64,000 nt of DNA from Cystobasidiopsis lactophilus (GCA_001599975.1 BCIO01000002.1:620001-684000); one strand, 5' to 3'. Shown: positions 31,941 through 44,978, numbered from the stretch's first letter. Numbers and translations are program-made. The notes: generated from the sequence alone by a model not told the origin.

Positions 31941-34777
31941 ATGGCGCTCTCGTGCGCGAAGATGGCGTCCATGCCAGGCGCTCAGTCAGCCGACATGATT
32001 GCAGTCTCGGGAGATGGCCAGATCGCCGCCGCCGTCAAGGGTTCAATCAGCATTCTGGTGGGCAACGAAAGAGCCGCGCGAATGCTGGACGAGAGTTGAC
32101 TGACCTGCGCAGACGCCGTCTGTGGGCCTCTCGGTGGACTCTACTGTGTCTTTCAGCGGGAGGCCGTCGAAAGGCAAGGGCAAAGGCGCCGCCAAGGAGG
32201 AGTCATTGCAGCACATTGCCATTTTCCATACCAGCGTGCCTATGGAGTATCAGATAACGTGGGACTACTACACGAATGGTAAGCACTTTATATCATGGCC
32301 CGCCGGACCTGCATTTCAGCAGCGGAAGCGCAGACCCGCGAGCGGCTGTGATTGGCTCTCAAGACTCGGTCTGGCGACAAGTTGGCTGGTCGCCTCGAGG
32401 TTTTGGCCCCACTGGTGAGGCTTGGTCGTGCCGACATACGCAGACTGGCTCAAACAGACTGCTCTAGGTACCTGCTTGCTCACCGGGCTGTCCAACAACA
32501 GCGAGTTGTTCCTCTTCCGACCTCAAAAGGACATGCTGCGCGGCAAATGGGACGTGGTATGTTCTTTACCGTGGTGTAAATTGTTGACGCTTTGAAAATG
32601 ATCCCAAACATCCAGGTCGTCGATATGACTCTGATGCTTCACAACATCGTGATGCCGCGATTCAATCCCAAGCAGGAGGCAGACGATGAATATTGCCGGA
32701 CTATCAACAGCCTATTGGCTTCTGTTCAAGTCACATGCTTCAGCTGGTCGCCATCTTGCATCGTTTCATCGGAGACGGACTGCTGTTTGTTGGCGACTGG
32801 CCATCGCTCCGGCCATCTGACATTTTGGCGGTCAGTCTCCCCTTCGAGTCCACACCAAAGGCTGAAATCTTGTCATGCATAGACTGTCTAAAGACAGCAG
32901 TGCCACTCCGGTCGTCCGCGTGCGAGTGAACAAAGAGTGGATCTCCGCCATCTCCTTTGCATCTTGGACACTTCTTGACGATGTTGGTGAGCTACGTTCC
33001 CATAACAAACTGTAAAATGCCTTCCTTAACAATGTGTCTAGCTGTCATAAAGCTTGCCGTTTCGACCCACAGCGGCTCAGTGTTCTTCTACGACCTCACG
33101 CAAGACTTGAGCGCCAACCCGGCCCCTTTCGCACCAAAAGCGGATCCCGATGCGCCGAGACCTTGTGTTGAGCTGTCCAAAATTCGGATGGTACCGGGCG
33201 ATGGCCGATTCGTTACTTGCATGCGTTGGATGTCGGCATCCGGGTTTGAAGTGAGAGCTCTCTTTTGTTCAAAGGCTGTGCAGCTCATCGAAATGAAAAG
33301 GAGCCGGTGCTATTGATTGCCAAGCTGGGCGAGGTCTCTGTGAAATACCTTACCGGGCAAGATTCAAGGCAATTCGATCTACCTCTCTTGGGCGGATGGG
33401 CCAGCCAGACGCCCTGGGCTCCCTGTGTCGGTGGGCACTGATCCGCCTCTCTCAGAGGTCAATTACTAATACAGGCGGAGGGTTCCTTCAGGCATCGCGG
33501 ACTCGGACGAAAAGAACGCCTCCCTCACACTCTCCAATGGCTCCATCTACCTCCTCCGCGACGTCTTCAATCTCCCTCAGCTGGACGTCCCGGCTTCTCT
33601 TGCTCTGACCCTTTCCGCAAGGCGCATATTCTCTCAAAACGAAGCCTACTCGGCCGTGAAGGTCGATAAGTCAGGCTACATGAAGACTTACGCCATGCAA
33701 AAGTTCGGCGACGCTTCCACCGACCTTATGGTCTGGCTTTATGAGTGCGTGGATGTACTCCGAGTGAAAGTGCACATGCACCTAAAGCTCTTCCTCACAG
33801 GTTCGAGCGAACAAGACATTTGGCCTACCGGCCTGACTCCCGAGTGACGACCGACTTCCTGATGGCGCCGCTGACGCCATTGAACGAAGACTCTAGCTTG
33901 ATTGAGCAGCTCACCGTGTTCCTATCCTCCGTCGGCTCGTCGCCGTTCGACCTCAGCGCGGCTCGCGGCAGCCTTGGGTTGCTCCAGATGATCCGCTCCC
34001 AAACTCCGCCCGTCCACCTGCCTACCATCTTGGCCTTTCTGAAGGATGAGCCTCTGGACGACATAGATCCAGATATGGCGGCGCCGAGCGACCGCCTATT
34101 CCACTCGCTGCTCTTCGCCGACTTGAGCCTGATGAAGCTGCGCAAGAAGGTCTTCTTGGCCGCCTTCCTCAAAGTACGCGATCTCACCCATTCCTGTTTT
34201 TCCCCCTTTTCACTGATAGACGAATCGGAGCACAGAACCACATGAGAGATCCGGCGGTGGCGGCCATGGCCTCTGACTTGACCCGCTCTCTCACAAAACA
34301 CCTCATCGGCCGACTTCATCTTTGGGCTGCCCAAAATCAGTCGGAGGACCCCTCGGACGGGGCGTTCGTCGCGACTTTGGCACACGTGTCGAAGAGCTTG
34401 CAGACGACCGGCGGCCAGGACGAGGAAGGGGTCAGCGAGCTCGAGGGTGCGGAGGACAAGTGCCCGGCCTGCTCCCAGCCTGCCGTCTTCAACCATCTGA
34501 GAAGGGTGGTGTGCTCCAAAGGCCACTACTTTGGTGAGCCCTTTCTCTCCTTCCATTCGCTCGTTAAAGCGAGGAGCTCACTTGGACTCCTCGCGCCACA
34601 GATCGCTGTAGCACCACTTTGCGCATCTTGGAGAGCACCCAGCTTCGGACGTGCGTCTGCTGCGGTCGCAAGGTGTATCTGCCAGAGACGCAAGTGCCGG
34701 GCACCGCGGTCAGAAAGGCCCTCGAGCTGGCCTCCCTCTGCCTGTTCTGCTGCGGCCCTTTTACGCGCTTCTCTTGA
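31941..34777 (+). CDS. TFIIIC subunit with zinc ribbon (TFIIIC90/Sfc9-like)
   Basis: RNA polymerase III initiation factor subunit. N-terminal WD-like half starts MALSCAKMASMPGAQSADM; strands such as ISGDGQIAA-like AVSGDGQIAAAVKGSISIL and FSWSPSC, TGHRSGHLTFW support a propeller. The C-terminus has paired zinc sites: CPACSQPAVFNHLRRVVC...GH, then CVCCGRKVYLPETQVPGTAV and CLFCCGPFTRF before the stop at 34775-34777, as in the zf-TFIIIC family. About eight introns. Divergent from the kinase gene, 156 bp between the chosen starts. Confidence 0.88.
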
Positions 34778-34937
34778 TCCCTCAATTGTAACATAGTCCT
34801 TGTACTACGCCTCTTAGGGCTTTAGGGTTGCAAGTCGTCGGTCACGCGTCGCCCCCAATTTCCAGTCTGAGCACAGCTTGTTTGCCCCGATCCGTCGCAG
34901 CCTTTGCACCTGGTTGCAACCTGCATTGATTTGGGCG

Positions 34938-36160
34938 ATGGACGAGCTAGATGAAGACCCAGCCTTCCTGGACATGGGTCAGTGTGGCCCCTTGCTGCGT
35001 GAAACCCAGCCCTGAAGCGATTGTAAACAGGCCAAGGCCAGACGCTCTCGCTGGACGATGTTGGGCACGGCGGGGGCGACTACCTGGGCCAGTCGCTGGC
35101 CGACGAACTCGCTTCCGCAGCGCAGCCCTCGGCGCTGAACCACTCGCTCATGGCCGAGCTGGGGCTGGACGAGGAGCCAATCGAGGGCGAAGCAGGCGCC
35201 GAGGAATTCGAGGGCTCCGGCGACGAGCTGCCTTTGCCCCAGCAGCAGCAGCGGTCAGCCCATGCGTCGTCCTCTGCGTCCAGGAAGGTTTTCAGCGCGG
35301 TGGCGTCGGGCGAGGACGGGCAGGGGGAGGACAACTTGGACGCTTTGGACGCCTCGTTCGCTTCCTCGAGCTCCGACCTCGAGGCCTCCGTCAGCTCCGT
35401 CAACCAGTTCCTCTCCCACCTCCAGTCGTGCGCCAACGACTCGGCCGCGCTCCCACCGCCCTCGTCCGGCTCGACCAGCGCAAAGCCGATAGGGGGCTCA
35501 GAAGCTCACGTCGAACAGCTTACTTCCAAACTCATCAAGACGTGCTACGACCAGGCTAAAGAGCGGGAAGGCCAGGTCAGGGAGCTGCAAGAGGCCGTTC
35601 GGATCCTCACCTCGCGCGCCAACGACCCAGATTGGGCGCTCGCCCTGTCCGAGCTGTCGCCTTTGCCCCCGCTAGACCTACCCGCCTCGACTTCCCGCTC
35701 AACGACCCTAGATACGATAGACGAAGACTCCTCATCACTCCTCAAACCTTCTCCGGAACCCGCCAGCCCGCTCATCTCCCCCTCCAGCGCGACCTTCCCT
35801 CGCGACGCCACCAATTCTTCCGCGCTCAAGAACCACCCTCTGGCCCAGCCCATCCACCTCCTCAAATCCTCCACCACGTCCACCAGCTCCTCCTTGGCGT
35901 CAATATCGGAGCACATCCAGGTCTACAAGGCCACCCACTCGGACGCGGGCCGGAAGCTCAAGTCGCTCAAGTCGGCCATGTCCAACTTCCAAGCCGAGTT
36001 CGAGGCCCTCAAGGTGTCCGTCGCGCTCATTGAGACGTGGGAGGTCAAGAAGGTGGACCACCGGAAGGCGTCGGACGTGGCCCAGAGCGAGATGGAGGCC
36101 ACCAAGGAGTTGCTGGACCAGGCGGCCAAGAGGGCCAACCAGCTGCTGGCCGTGTCATGA
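34938..36160 (+). CDS. Acidic coiled-coil protein, unknown
   Basis: Exons 34938-34977 and 35031-36160 (389 aa). N-terminus MDELDEDPAFLDM and SLADELASA...NHSLMAELGLDEE, a Ser/Asp-rich middle, two helical coiled-coil stretches (HVEQLTSKLIKTCYDQAKE and the C-terminal EHIQVYKATHSDAGRKLK to KRANQLLAVS). No enzyme motif. I do not recognise the family; shape suggests a scaffold or adaptor. The 40-nt first exon is supported by its phase match. Confidence 0.7.
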
Positions 36161-36342
36161 CCCCGGGTTTAATTTGTTGTTTCCTTATACCCTTGCATCA
36201 AAGATACTCTCATCATCGGCTCTGTGCGCGGATACGGGGTTTGATGTTGAAAGACAGAGACCATGCAAACCTAGCGATGCTATGCAACAGAACCGTAAGA
36301 CACAAGATAGAAACCCAAAAATCCTCATCATCCTTAAACCGC

Positions 36343-38071
36343 TTAGAACACGAAAGCTTCAAACAAAAAGACCAGTGCCAACGTGGTGAAACAGGCGGCC
36401 AGTTTGTGGGCGCTTGAACTGGATGAAGGGGCTGGCACAGGCAGGGTAGAAGAAAAGGGTTGAATGACAGGTGATATGGAGAAGAGCGGGGTGGGGATGG
36501 ACGAGCTCAAGGCCAAGATGGTTTCCACCGACCCATCGGAGAGGGTGGAGGGAGTGGCCGAGATGGTGACCATGCTGTCGGTCATTACCACGGAGCCACC
36601 GGCCAACGTTGTAACATAAGGTGAGTCGTAGACGCCGACATACGTGGTGATGACCTGGCCATTGATGGTCTCGACGGCGGGGACGACAAAAACTTGGTTG
36701 CCGTTGACATCGGCGCTGGCCAACACGGTGGAGATGGTGACGGGACTGCCACCAGCAGGCTGAATCACGATAGGCTGAGAAGCTGGACCGCCGTTGACAG
36801 GAGAGCCGCCGTTGACGGGCACGTTGCCGGGTTGCTGCCCGTTCCCTCCAGGTTGGCTTCCTCCCGGTTGGCTGCCTCCGGGTTGGCTTCCCCCATTTGT
36901 GGGCTGATGTCCGGGGCAGCTGTTGTAAGCATCGGATGCGGCTGAGGTTGATGCTTGTGAGCGTTGGTATTCAAACGGAGTCGGGCTCTTACATTGATAC
37001 CACGTGGCAGGGAAACTTAAGCTGTACTCTGGGCAGCCGCTATGACAGATCTGGACCTTATCCCATAGGTCGCAGACAGTCTTGGAGTTCAAGCCGACCA
37101 GACCACTGCATGCTGTCTCGCATTTGGGCGAGCTTGGCACAGGATAGCTAGGGTTCCAGCAAAGAAAATCATCGCTTTTCGCTGGCTGTCCATTGTCGCC
37201 ACATTGATCCAAGCAGGCGGGAGGTTTTTCAATGCCGTCTGAATAGAAATCGCACGCCAAACAGTTGTTGGTGATCCACGCGCCTTCGGTCGTGCAATCA
37301 CCGGGGTTGGGAGTTTCGACCGCTTTCCTACAGGTTTCGTTCGTTTGACCTGCAGGGACCAGATCGCGACAGAAATCGTCGCCGCATTCCTCCGTCCTCG
37401 TTTGGCCCGTCACAGGGTCCACGAAGAACTGAAACGTACTGCAAGTCAGTGACGAAAGGCTCGAGAGTGATAATGGCGCACCTGAAACTGAGCGCAAAGC
37501 ATGAAGTCGTAGCAAGTCTGTTCTTTGTTGGCGCCGCCAACAAACTTCACGGTGGTATCCAGATATCCTTGGCAAGTGTTGATGTCTTGGGTAGACGCAG
37601 TTGAAGCTGGAGGAGCTGCAGACGAAGCGGCTGCGGAGCTTGTTACGATCGTCGAGGTAGAAAGTGCCCTTGATGACATTATGGACGATGCCGCCGTGAG
37701 AGAAGAAGATACCGACGATGTTGTAGAGGTCGTGGAGGAGGTAGAAGCAGACGAATACAAGGACGAAGATGATGTCGTGGAGCTTGTTTGTATAGAAGAA
37801 AAGGTGGTCGAGCTCGTGCGAGTGGAAGAGGAGGTAGTCGAGCTGACAACGGCTTGCGGAGTCGATGGTGAGGTGGTCACCTCGACGACTGGAGTCGCTG
37901 TTCCTTCTTCAATCAACAATCTTTCCATTCTAGCGAAGAGGAAGACATACGAGGCAGGTTCTCGGAGGAGATGCCAACAGACTCGTCGCGCGGCAGCAAG
38001 ACGCCACGGAGCGAAAGGGCCTCAGTCGGCATACAAACAGCGACAGCCACAAGCAGTTGCAGCAGCTTCAT
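36343..38071 (-). CDS. GPI-anchored Cys-rich, Ser/Thr-rich surface glycoprotein
   Basis: Signal peptide at the start (MKLLQLLVAVAVCMPTEALS), a dense Ser/Thr region likely O-mannosylated (TSSTTSTTSSVSSS), a Cys-rich domain with about 18 Cys (TCQGYLDTTVKF, CYDFMLCAQFQ, ECGDDFCRDLVP, CDFYSDGIEKPPACLDQC, VCDLWDKVQICHSGCPEY), short GGSQP repeats, a beta-rich Thr/Val/Gly segment and a C-terminal hydrophobic tail (ACFTTLALVFLFEAFVF) preceded by small Ser residues as for GPI attachment. A 44-nt intron follows the leader and another lies near 37430-37480. Surface location is inferred from the signals; function unknown. Confidence 0.8.
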
Positions 38072-38726
38072 TCTGGCTCGAACTTGTAGGAAGACAAGAA
38101 GCAGAACAAAGGCAGCAAGAGGCATCCAGAACGGGGCGCTGCCAAAAATTTTGGGGGCAACCAAGCGAGGGAGACATTTTGGCCAATCCAACACAGAGCT
38201 CGAGCATCGGGATTTACCAAGTAGCAGAGAAAGAGGGCCAAAGGTCAGCGCCACTCTTATCAAATGGCTTCTAGACCAACAGGATCAGAGACATCTTCGG
38301 CGGAGGATCCTCCGCTTCAGCCAATCTGTGGCTGATCGTGGTGGCCACTCGCTCTAAAACTGCCTCGACAACGCTTTCATTAGTTGTTTGTATTGCCTGA
38401 CGGTCGAGATCGGTGTCAATGCTCCCCATTGAGCCAGAAAGAGCGACAAAAGGCGGTGGCGAAAAGTTTGAAGATCTGCAGACCTTTGCTAAAATGCGAG
38501 ACATGCCGACTAGACTCGACCCATTTGCATGTGCATAGACTTCGGTTGGTCTTGCGGTGGCCGGAAAGCCGCAAGACAAGGCCATGGCCCACCGATCTGC
38601 AGCTGGCTATAGTGGATTCTCATTTGCGTTTTCTTTGGGGTTGCCTGCTGTTTGTTCGCTATCGTCGTACTCCGACTCACATCTTCCTTCCTAACCTTCG
38701 TTTTTCGCCAAATCACTCTACAAGCC
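38072..38726. other. Divergent intergenic region, 655 nt
   Basis: Upstream of the GPI protein (minus) and of the two-TM surface protein (plus). Two surface-protein genes sharing a promoter could be co-regulated. No gene supported inside, though long frames cross it. Confidence 0.5.
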
Positions 38727-40429
38727 ATGCCTCGGCCAGTCTTGCGATTTCAGCTCCCAAGGACGGATCCGTTCAGCAAGAGGGTTACTTTGCTGATGGC
38801 TTTCCTTTCCGTGCGCGATCCTTCAAGTTGCCCACCAAAGACTTGCTGAGATTTTGCCGGGTACTAGCTTGTGGCTGCGGGAGCTATCGCAGTCTTCTTC
38901 TTTTTCACTCAAGTTCAGTGAGTGCAACTCGCGAAGGCCATCTAGCGAATTGTCACTGACACAGGCTCCAGTGAGAAAGTGTGCACATCCTCTCCATCGC
39001 CAGTCTACAAGCCGAAAACCTGCGCTCCGGCCTCTTTGAGCTTCGGTTCACTTTACTACACAACTGCGGTAAACTCTGCGGCCCCAGATGCTTCTCAAAC
39101 CACCATTGGTACATTCCCTTGGCAAATGGGCGGATTCGGCGACGGCGCGTCCGGAGGAGCGATCAACTACGGCCAGCAACAGCTCAATGTAGGCGTTATT
39201 TCGTCCAAGACTCCGCCTTTTGCTGACATGCTCGACGTGTTCTCAGTACACGGCGGCTCCTATGAACTGCAAGGTATCACTTTTGATCCATTTCGCTTCA
39301 AGATACCACGGATGCTCATAGGGTTTCCGTAGCTTTTCTACACGCAAGCTATCTTACATCTGGACACTGGCTCCTCTGTAACTCAAGGTTGGTCTATTTC
39401 CGTTTCTTTTCCCTCTGTTGCGACTGAATAAGGCCTCAGCATGCTACTACTGTGGTGATTCTATTCGTGTCACATGCGCTACCGTCAACTCGGAGAGCAC
39501 ACCGACGACCCCCGGATCAGTGGCCGGTTTCTCAACCCTTTTGGACAACTACTACCAGCTCCAATTGTACACGTGCGTTAGCACTCCCTTTGCGGCAGCA
39601 ATAATTGACTTGCATCTTGTCAGTATACAAAATCAGGCAGCATTTGTGCCTGGCGTAGCTTCGACTGTTCAGTCAGTTACTGTAAAAAATTATACCGCAG
39701 TCGAAGGGCTTGATCCAGCTATCTTGGGAGACCCGTTCAACACCAATCATGACCTGGCCAGCATTGGCACACCCGCCGGCAGCTTCCCCATCACTGCCGA
39801 CTCCGGAAATGCTGCCTCTTCGGGTCTCCATGACGTTTTGTCTCAACTTGGTGAGCAATGATGAATTGATTGACTGTTGTTCCCAACCTCAATTTTCCCT
39901 TGCAGTCTTCTTCATTCAGCAGTCGACGGCTGCCGATCTGAATAGTCGCTTCCTCTTGGTCGATTATGCGTGCGCCGAGTGCAAGAATCCTAAGCCTTGG
40001 ACCACTGTGTCTATCATTCTTGGCGGCCTGTAAGCTCATTGCATTCTCCATCAAAGCTCATCGCTCATCATGCATTCGGGCGACAGTGGATCGACTTTCT
40101 TCCCATTTCTGACCGTGGGTTGAACTGTTTTGCTCTTTTTAAGCACAGTCTAACCATTTATCCTTGAAAAGATCATGACCATCATCTTTGGCTTCATCTT
40201 TGGGGCTGAAGTGGCACATGGTCTCGCCACACGCCGCTCCAGCGAATCTTTTCAAGGAAGCGACGAAGAGAAACCAACACAAGACAGCAGAAGCGACTCC
40301 ACGGCGCAGTCTCCAACTGTCTATTCGCCTCCAATGTCCTACTCGCACCACACCACTAAGTTGTATCCGACCTCTTCCTCCCCGTCGATCTACCCAGCTC
40401 CCTCGGATTTGCCATACCACTCCGAGTAA
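38727..40429 (+). CDS. Two-TM surface protein with large ectodomain, unknown
   Basis: A 57-nt GTGCGC...TACTAG intron (38812-38868 region) joins MPRPVLRFQLPRTDPFSK...AFLS to LVAAGAIAVFFFFTQV, building one clean membrane helix. The ectodomain has Cys pairs (KVCTSSPSP, KTCAPAS, CYYCGDSIRVTC, YACAECKNP) and several N-glycosylation sites (VKNYTAVE). A second helix (TTVSIILGGLIMTIIFGFIF) precedes a Ser/Pro/Tyr-rich cytosolic tail ending LPYHSE. About six introns. Architecture parallels the 14.9 kb gene but without visible similarity. Role unknown. Confidence 0.7.
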
Positions 40430-40829
40430 CTCAAATCAGCTTCAACCAGAGTGTATATGTATAGGGAGGATTGAGGATTCGCGCTTGTCACGGTTCAAGG
40501 GGTTTGGGTGGCGTTGTTTGTCGTTTGGCACCTTAAATGAAGTTTCGTTCTATAGATTTCATGTGTACATGAGTCACATACAAGCACGGAAGTAGAGAGC
40601 CCGAGAACCAATAGTGCACGCGAGCCCATGTGCCGCCGCCCCGGTGCCACTGTGAGCTCGACTGCCCTTGATCCCGCCCGACCAGCATAGCACCTCGACC
40701 ACTCTCTGGCAGCTTGCATCACATCGAGACGAGTGCCGCCCATCCCTGCTATTAGCGCAGCTCCACCGCCTGCCAGTTGTTCCTGCGTGTGCTGCGGATT
40801 TCGAACAGAGGCAAGCTTCGTGGCCGCCC
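40430..40829. other. Intergenic, 400 nt
   Basis: Between two plus-strand genes; no supported feature. Confidence 0.5.
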
Positions 40830-43800
40830 ATGGCAACCACCATGGCAGCGCCGTTGGTGGTCAAAGCCTCTCTGTTAGTGTATCTGATTAATCGGCAAGT
40901 GCACGACTCAAGCCGATGCGCACAGAGGACGCTGCGACCCGCTGGTCAAGCGGCTGACCTTTCGAACGATGGAAGGTTTGACCTTTGACCTCTTCAAAGC
41001 CAAGCTCGATCAAAGTTTCGTACATTATGATGGCGAATCGATCAATACGAAGTGCATCTACATGGACGATGACGGGCTGGAGAACCTGATCGCATCGGAC
41101 AACGACTTGCTCGAAGCAATGTGGGCCACGCCCGGTCTCTTCTTTGGCTGGGACGCCCTTTAACGATGCCCGCAGACAATACTTCCTCGAAGATGACGCC
41201 ATGTCGTCTGGCTCTGGCAACAGGGCACCAAAGTGCACGTTAGTCATTCCTCCCTGCTCCTTGGGCTTCCTGCGTTTCTGAGCGCCCTATAAAAACAGCA
41301 TGCGCCTCATGCTCTTGCCTGAAGATGACTCGTTGAGCCTGAGCGACACCGCCTCAACGCACCCGTCCGACTCGAGTCGAAGCAACCGAAGTTATCAATC
41401 GGGTGGAGGCAGCAGCCGGCGCTCATCGAACCTCGGCCAGCCCCACAAGCCGTCTCCCCTGGGCCGTTTTCCACCTCGGAGGCACTCATCCAGCTCATCG
41501 GAAGGATCTGCGGAGACGTATCAGGACTCGTTCGGCAGCGGCCGACACGGCGGGCGACAGAAGGGAGGAGGAGGCCATTTCAACCAGCGAGACCTTTACT
41601 ATGGCGAAGACCCATCTTACCGAGATCAGTATGCCCCACCACCACACCACAACAGAGGCCGGGACTTCCACGCCAACTTCAGAGGAGGTGGACGGCCGGG
41701 CAACTTTGGCCCTCCACCACCACCGGGCCCTTACTATCGACAACCCTTTGAAGCTCGGTCTAGCTCCGACTACGAATCTTCCGAACACGGCGATCGGTGG
41801 GGCAGGCAACCGCATCACCAGAAGCGACCTTACGACATGCGCTCCCAGCCTTCGCAAGACTCGTCCAATGGGCGGTCATCTTCCTTGCTGTCGCTCACCT
41901 CAACCGACGAATCTTCTGTGTCTTCGGTTATCAGCTCTTTGAAGTCATGTCAGATGCCCATCGACCGAAGCGACTGGAAAGTCTGCAGCCACTGCGAGAA
42001 GGCTCTTGAGCGAAAAGCTTTCATCTGCATTGTCGGTGGTTCCTTGACGCGTTTCAACACACACTAAATATGATATGAACAGACCTGCTCGAAGCATCGC
42101 CCAACAGACAAGGCTCTCAGCGACGACGGCACCCAGCGCTTTGCAAGCACACAGCGGCGAAAGCTGTCAGCCTCGGAGGCTGAATCGAACGATTCCGAGT
42201 CGACTGGAACCGCTGACTCGGAAACGGCTACGCCCGAACCCAAGCAAAGATCTCAGGACGTGGTGTTTTGCGAAGATTGCGTCGCGGCCGAAGGCGAGAA
42301 GCACGTCAAGGCCATTTTTGACTTTCCAGCAGAGCACTGCTTTGCGATTTTTGAGGAGTCGAAGAGTGGCTGGATCCCTCAACGTGAGTGTTTCGGATTT
42401 TTCTCTCTACCGCTAGGATTGTAATGATGGAGGAAACCAGCTGCGCCAAGAGTGGAGGAGTGCTCCTCGTGCCATTCCGAGAACAGCAAAGGAGCTTGGC
42501 TTTCCTGTCAGCTCTGTCCTCCACCAGCTTCCCGATGTTAGCTGACCGTAAAAATAGGCCTGGCATGCTCTGGTTTCGACATGTGTTTGCTTTGTTTTTG
42601 TCGCGGCGAGGTAGAGCTCACCATTATTGTGGTTAGCGACATCGCTGAATATTCAATTGCAGTACGAGCATGGCCATCAAGCGTTCAGTATATCTCCATC
42701 CCCTCGGAGGGGCTCTTCCGCGCCTTCCTCTCAATCAAGCCGGAGCACCAAAATGAGTGAGTCGATATTTCATCGGACTGTGGCGAAAACGCTGCGCTCA
42801 TTGCACCGTCAAAGGCTACCGCCACTGGGGCGTTCAGTGCGGATCTTGCATGCAAGAGATTTTGGGCCCTAGGTCAGCCGGCACCTTTTCGTCAGACCTA
42901 TCGCAGATTCGGCTAACGCGAGAATCAGATTCTTTTGCTCTAAATGCGGCTTTGATATCTGTTGGCGCTGTGACGAAGCCGACAGCATCCCACGCGACTT
43001 CGATGGGTTTCATCAAGATGACCACATCCTGCTCAAGATCACCACACCGCTACGGCCCGGTTCTGAAAACTTATTCTCGGCTATAGACGACGCCAACTCC
43101 ATGTATGGTGGCTCTGAAGGTCCAAGATCCCGCACGAACGGCCCTTCGAACATGAACAGCCCCGGCCACCCAATGTGGCAGCAGCCCGGCTTCTTCCCGC
43201 CTGGCCCGCCACCTCCGCCACCGTTTGGGTTCGCTGGCTATGGAGATCATTTTGGCTGGCAAGGACCACGAGGACCGCCGCATGGGCGCCATGGCCCTCA
43301 TGGACATGGACCCAAAGGCCCTCACGGTGGCCCACGACATGGACCACCCGTGAGCGCTTTTTATCTTCGTTATCCCAGGACATTGCTAACCGGCTCATCC
43401 TTTACAGCCCATTTATGTTATCAACTCGGACGCTAGCGCCTCGGGCGGCTCGAGCATCATGCCGCTCGAGGCCCGGCACACGGCTTATGCGGCTGTGGCT
43501 TCCCAATTCGGTCTACATCACGTTCAATGTGTAAGCAGCTGCCTTTTGTCCCTTTTGTATCGCTGCTCATCGATGCTGCTGTGTCGCAGAACAACTGCTG
43601 CGGCATGATTGTTGGCGAGCGCTACCTCTGCGGCATGTGCCCAGCAGAGCCTGGCTACTCCCTCTGCGCGAACTGTGTTCAGGTTGCCGTCTCCGTGCAC
43701 CCACCCAATCACGCCTTCCTTCGACTGCCCAAGCCTTTGGCACGACCGATCAATCATCGCGGGGCTCTTCTGCCGATGTCTCTCATCTCAAGCGCCAAGT

Positions 43801-44172
43801 TTGACGAAGAGGACACTTCTGGAATCGTGCACAAGGGCGTGCAGTGCGATTCGTGCGGCAATCCCATCAAAGGGTCCTGGATGCGCTGCTGCACATGCCC
43901 TTCTTTGGACCTAGTAAGTGCCTGACTTTTCTGTCGGTCTCGAAGTTCGCTCAAAGTTTCCTTTTCAGTGCGAAACTTGCTTAGTCGAGAAGCCTCATAC
44001 GGAGGGTCACGTTTTTGCGAAGCTGGATAGGCCGTGCGTCCTTCTTCTCTGCCCCGCGCTCAGCGGTATCTCAAAATGGACTCGCAGTGTCAATATGGGA
44101 GTGTTTAAGGAGCTCACTGGGTTGGGAACAGCTCAGCCTAGGTCCTTACTCAAGATCAAGCTCTATGACTAG
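40830..44172 (+). CDS. PB1 and ZZ-type zinc-finger protein (Nbr1/p62-like)
   Basis: Exon 1 MATTMAAPLVVKASL splices (phase 2) to GRCDPLVKRLTFRTMEGL and on to YMDDDGLENLIASDNDLLEAM, a PB1 domain with the acidic OPCA-like strand. Then a long Ser/Arg/Gly-rich disordered part, Cys pairs KVCSHCEKALERK and FCEDCVAAEGEKH, a ZZ-like domain (CAHCTVKGYRHWGVQCGSC, FCSKCGFDICWRCDEAD, DDHIL), a Pro/Gly/His-rich stretch, then two more: CCGMIVGERYLCGMC...CANC and VQCDSCGNPIKGSWMRCC...LCETCLVEKPHTEGH. PB1 plus serial ZZ fingers is the layout of Nbr1-type selective-autophagy receptors, but I do not see the FW domain, so the role is inferred. About ten introns. Confidence 0.72.
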
Positions 44173-44357
44173 GTTTAAATTGTCAACGGATGGCTGTATA
44201 AAGGACTCTTTCGATTCGTATGTTGTAGATTGTAGAATTACATGATAAGCTTTTGAAAGCTCTGAAGCGCCTGTGGCGACCTGTACTCGCTTTGGAGTTC
44301 CGTGGCTGCGCTCGCTGGGACAAGCGGCGTCACACGCTGAAAATGTCCTATGCGAAA

Positions 44358-44978
44358 TCATCCTCTCTTGAAACCTAACTTTCTCTGTTCGCAAAGAAGA
44401 GTCATATCAGAATGGTGGCTTTGGGGGCAAGAGCAAAAGAAAAACCTACCCGTTCGTAAAACAGGTCGGTCTTGGACGAGCCGATGTTGATGATCTTAGG
44501 GCACCCGTCGCGGTCCTTTTCTAGTCTGTAAGCTTCAAATGTGAGTCTTGATACCAATAGTGAAGAGCACGAAGGCTTACCTCGTGCATTCAGCGCAGTA
44601 GTAGGCATCTGAAATTCCCGGGTGGCCGCAAATGATGCACTTTCCGCCGTAGCTGCCAAAGTTGCACTCGTCGCAGATTCTGACGAGCGTTTCCGGCCGG
44701 ACGTATGAGTCGCAGTTCGGGCTTCGTGGCTCTTTGTCAGCTTGGGTGCGCTAAGAAGGATTTGAAGGGCAGCTCACCATTTGCCGTCGCACTTCTCGCA
44801 AAGTCGCCCAATTGCTGTCACGTTGCGTCAGTCTGAGCTGTAAAGACGTGCTGAAAGAACTCACCAATGCCAGGCAGCTTCCTGCAGAAGATCAAGTCCG
44901 GGTTGTGCTTGGCTGGCAAAATTTGGCGTGAGCTTGCATAAGGGCAGACTTTCGAAGGGATGTGCTCTTACCTGCCAT
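44358..44978 (-). CDS. RDS3: Rds3/PHF5A, SF3b splicing-factor subunit
   Basis: Small zinc-knot protein of the U2 snRNP SF3b complex. ATGGCAG is the 7-nt first exon, joined to CCAAGCACAACCC to read [20 protein letters not shown]. Motifs [48 protein letters not shown] and [19 protein letters not shown] are all present, with the full Cys set. The last intron is needed: without it the frame runs to a false end at 44402; spliced, it reads [12 protein letters not shown] and stops at 44358-44360, matching the family's FYERKKYGFKKR. About six introns in a gene of roughly 110 codons. Confidence 0.94.

Noticed and set aside
44402-44659. Alternative C-terminus of Rds3 (reading [11 protein letters not shown])
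   Set aside because: It is intron read-through; splicing to 44358-44384 restores the family end GFKRG.
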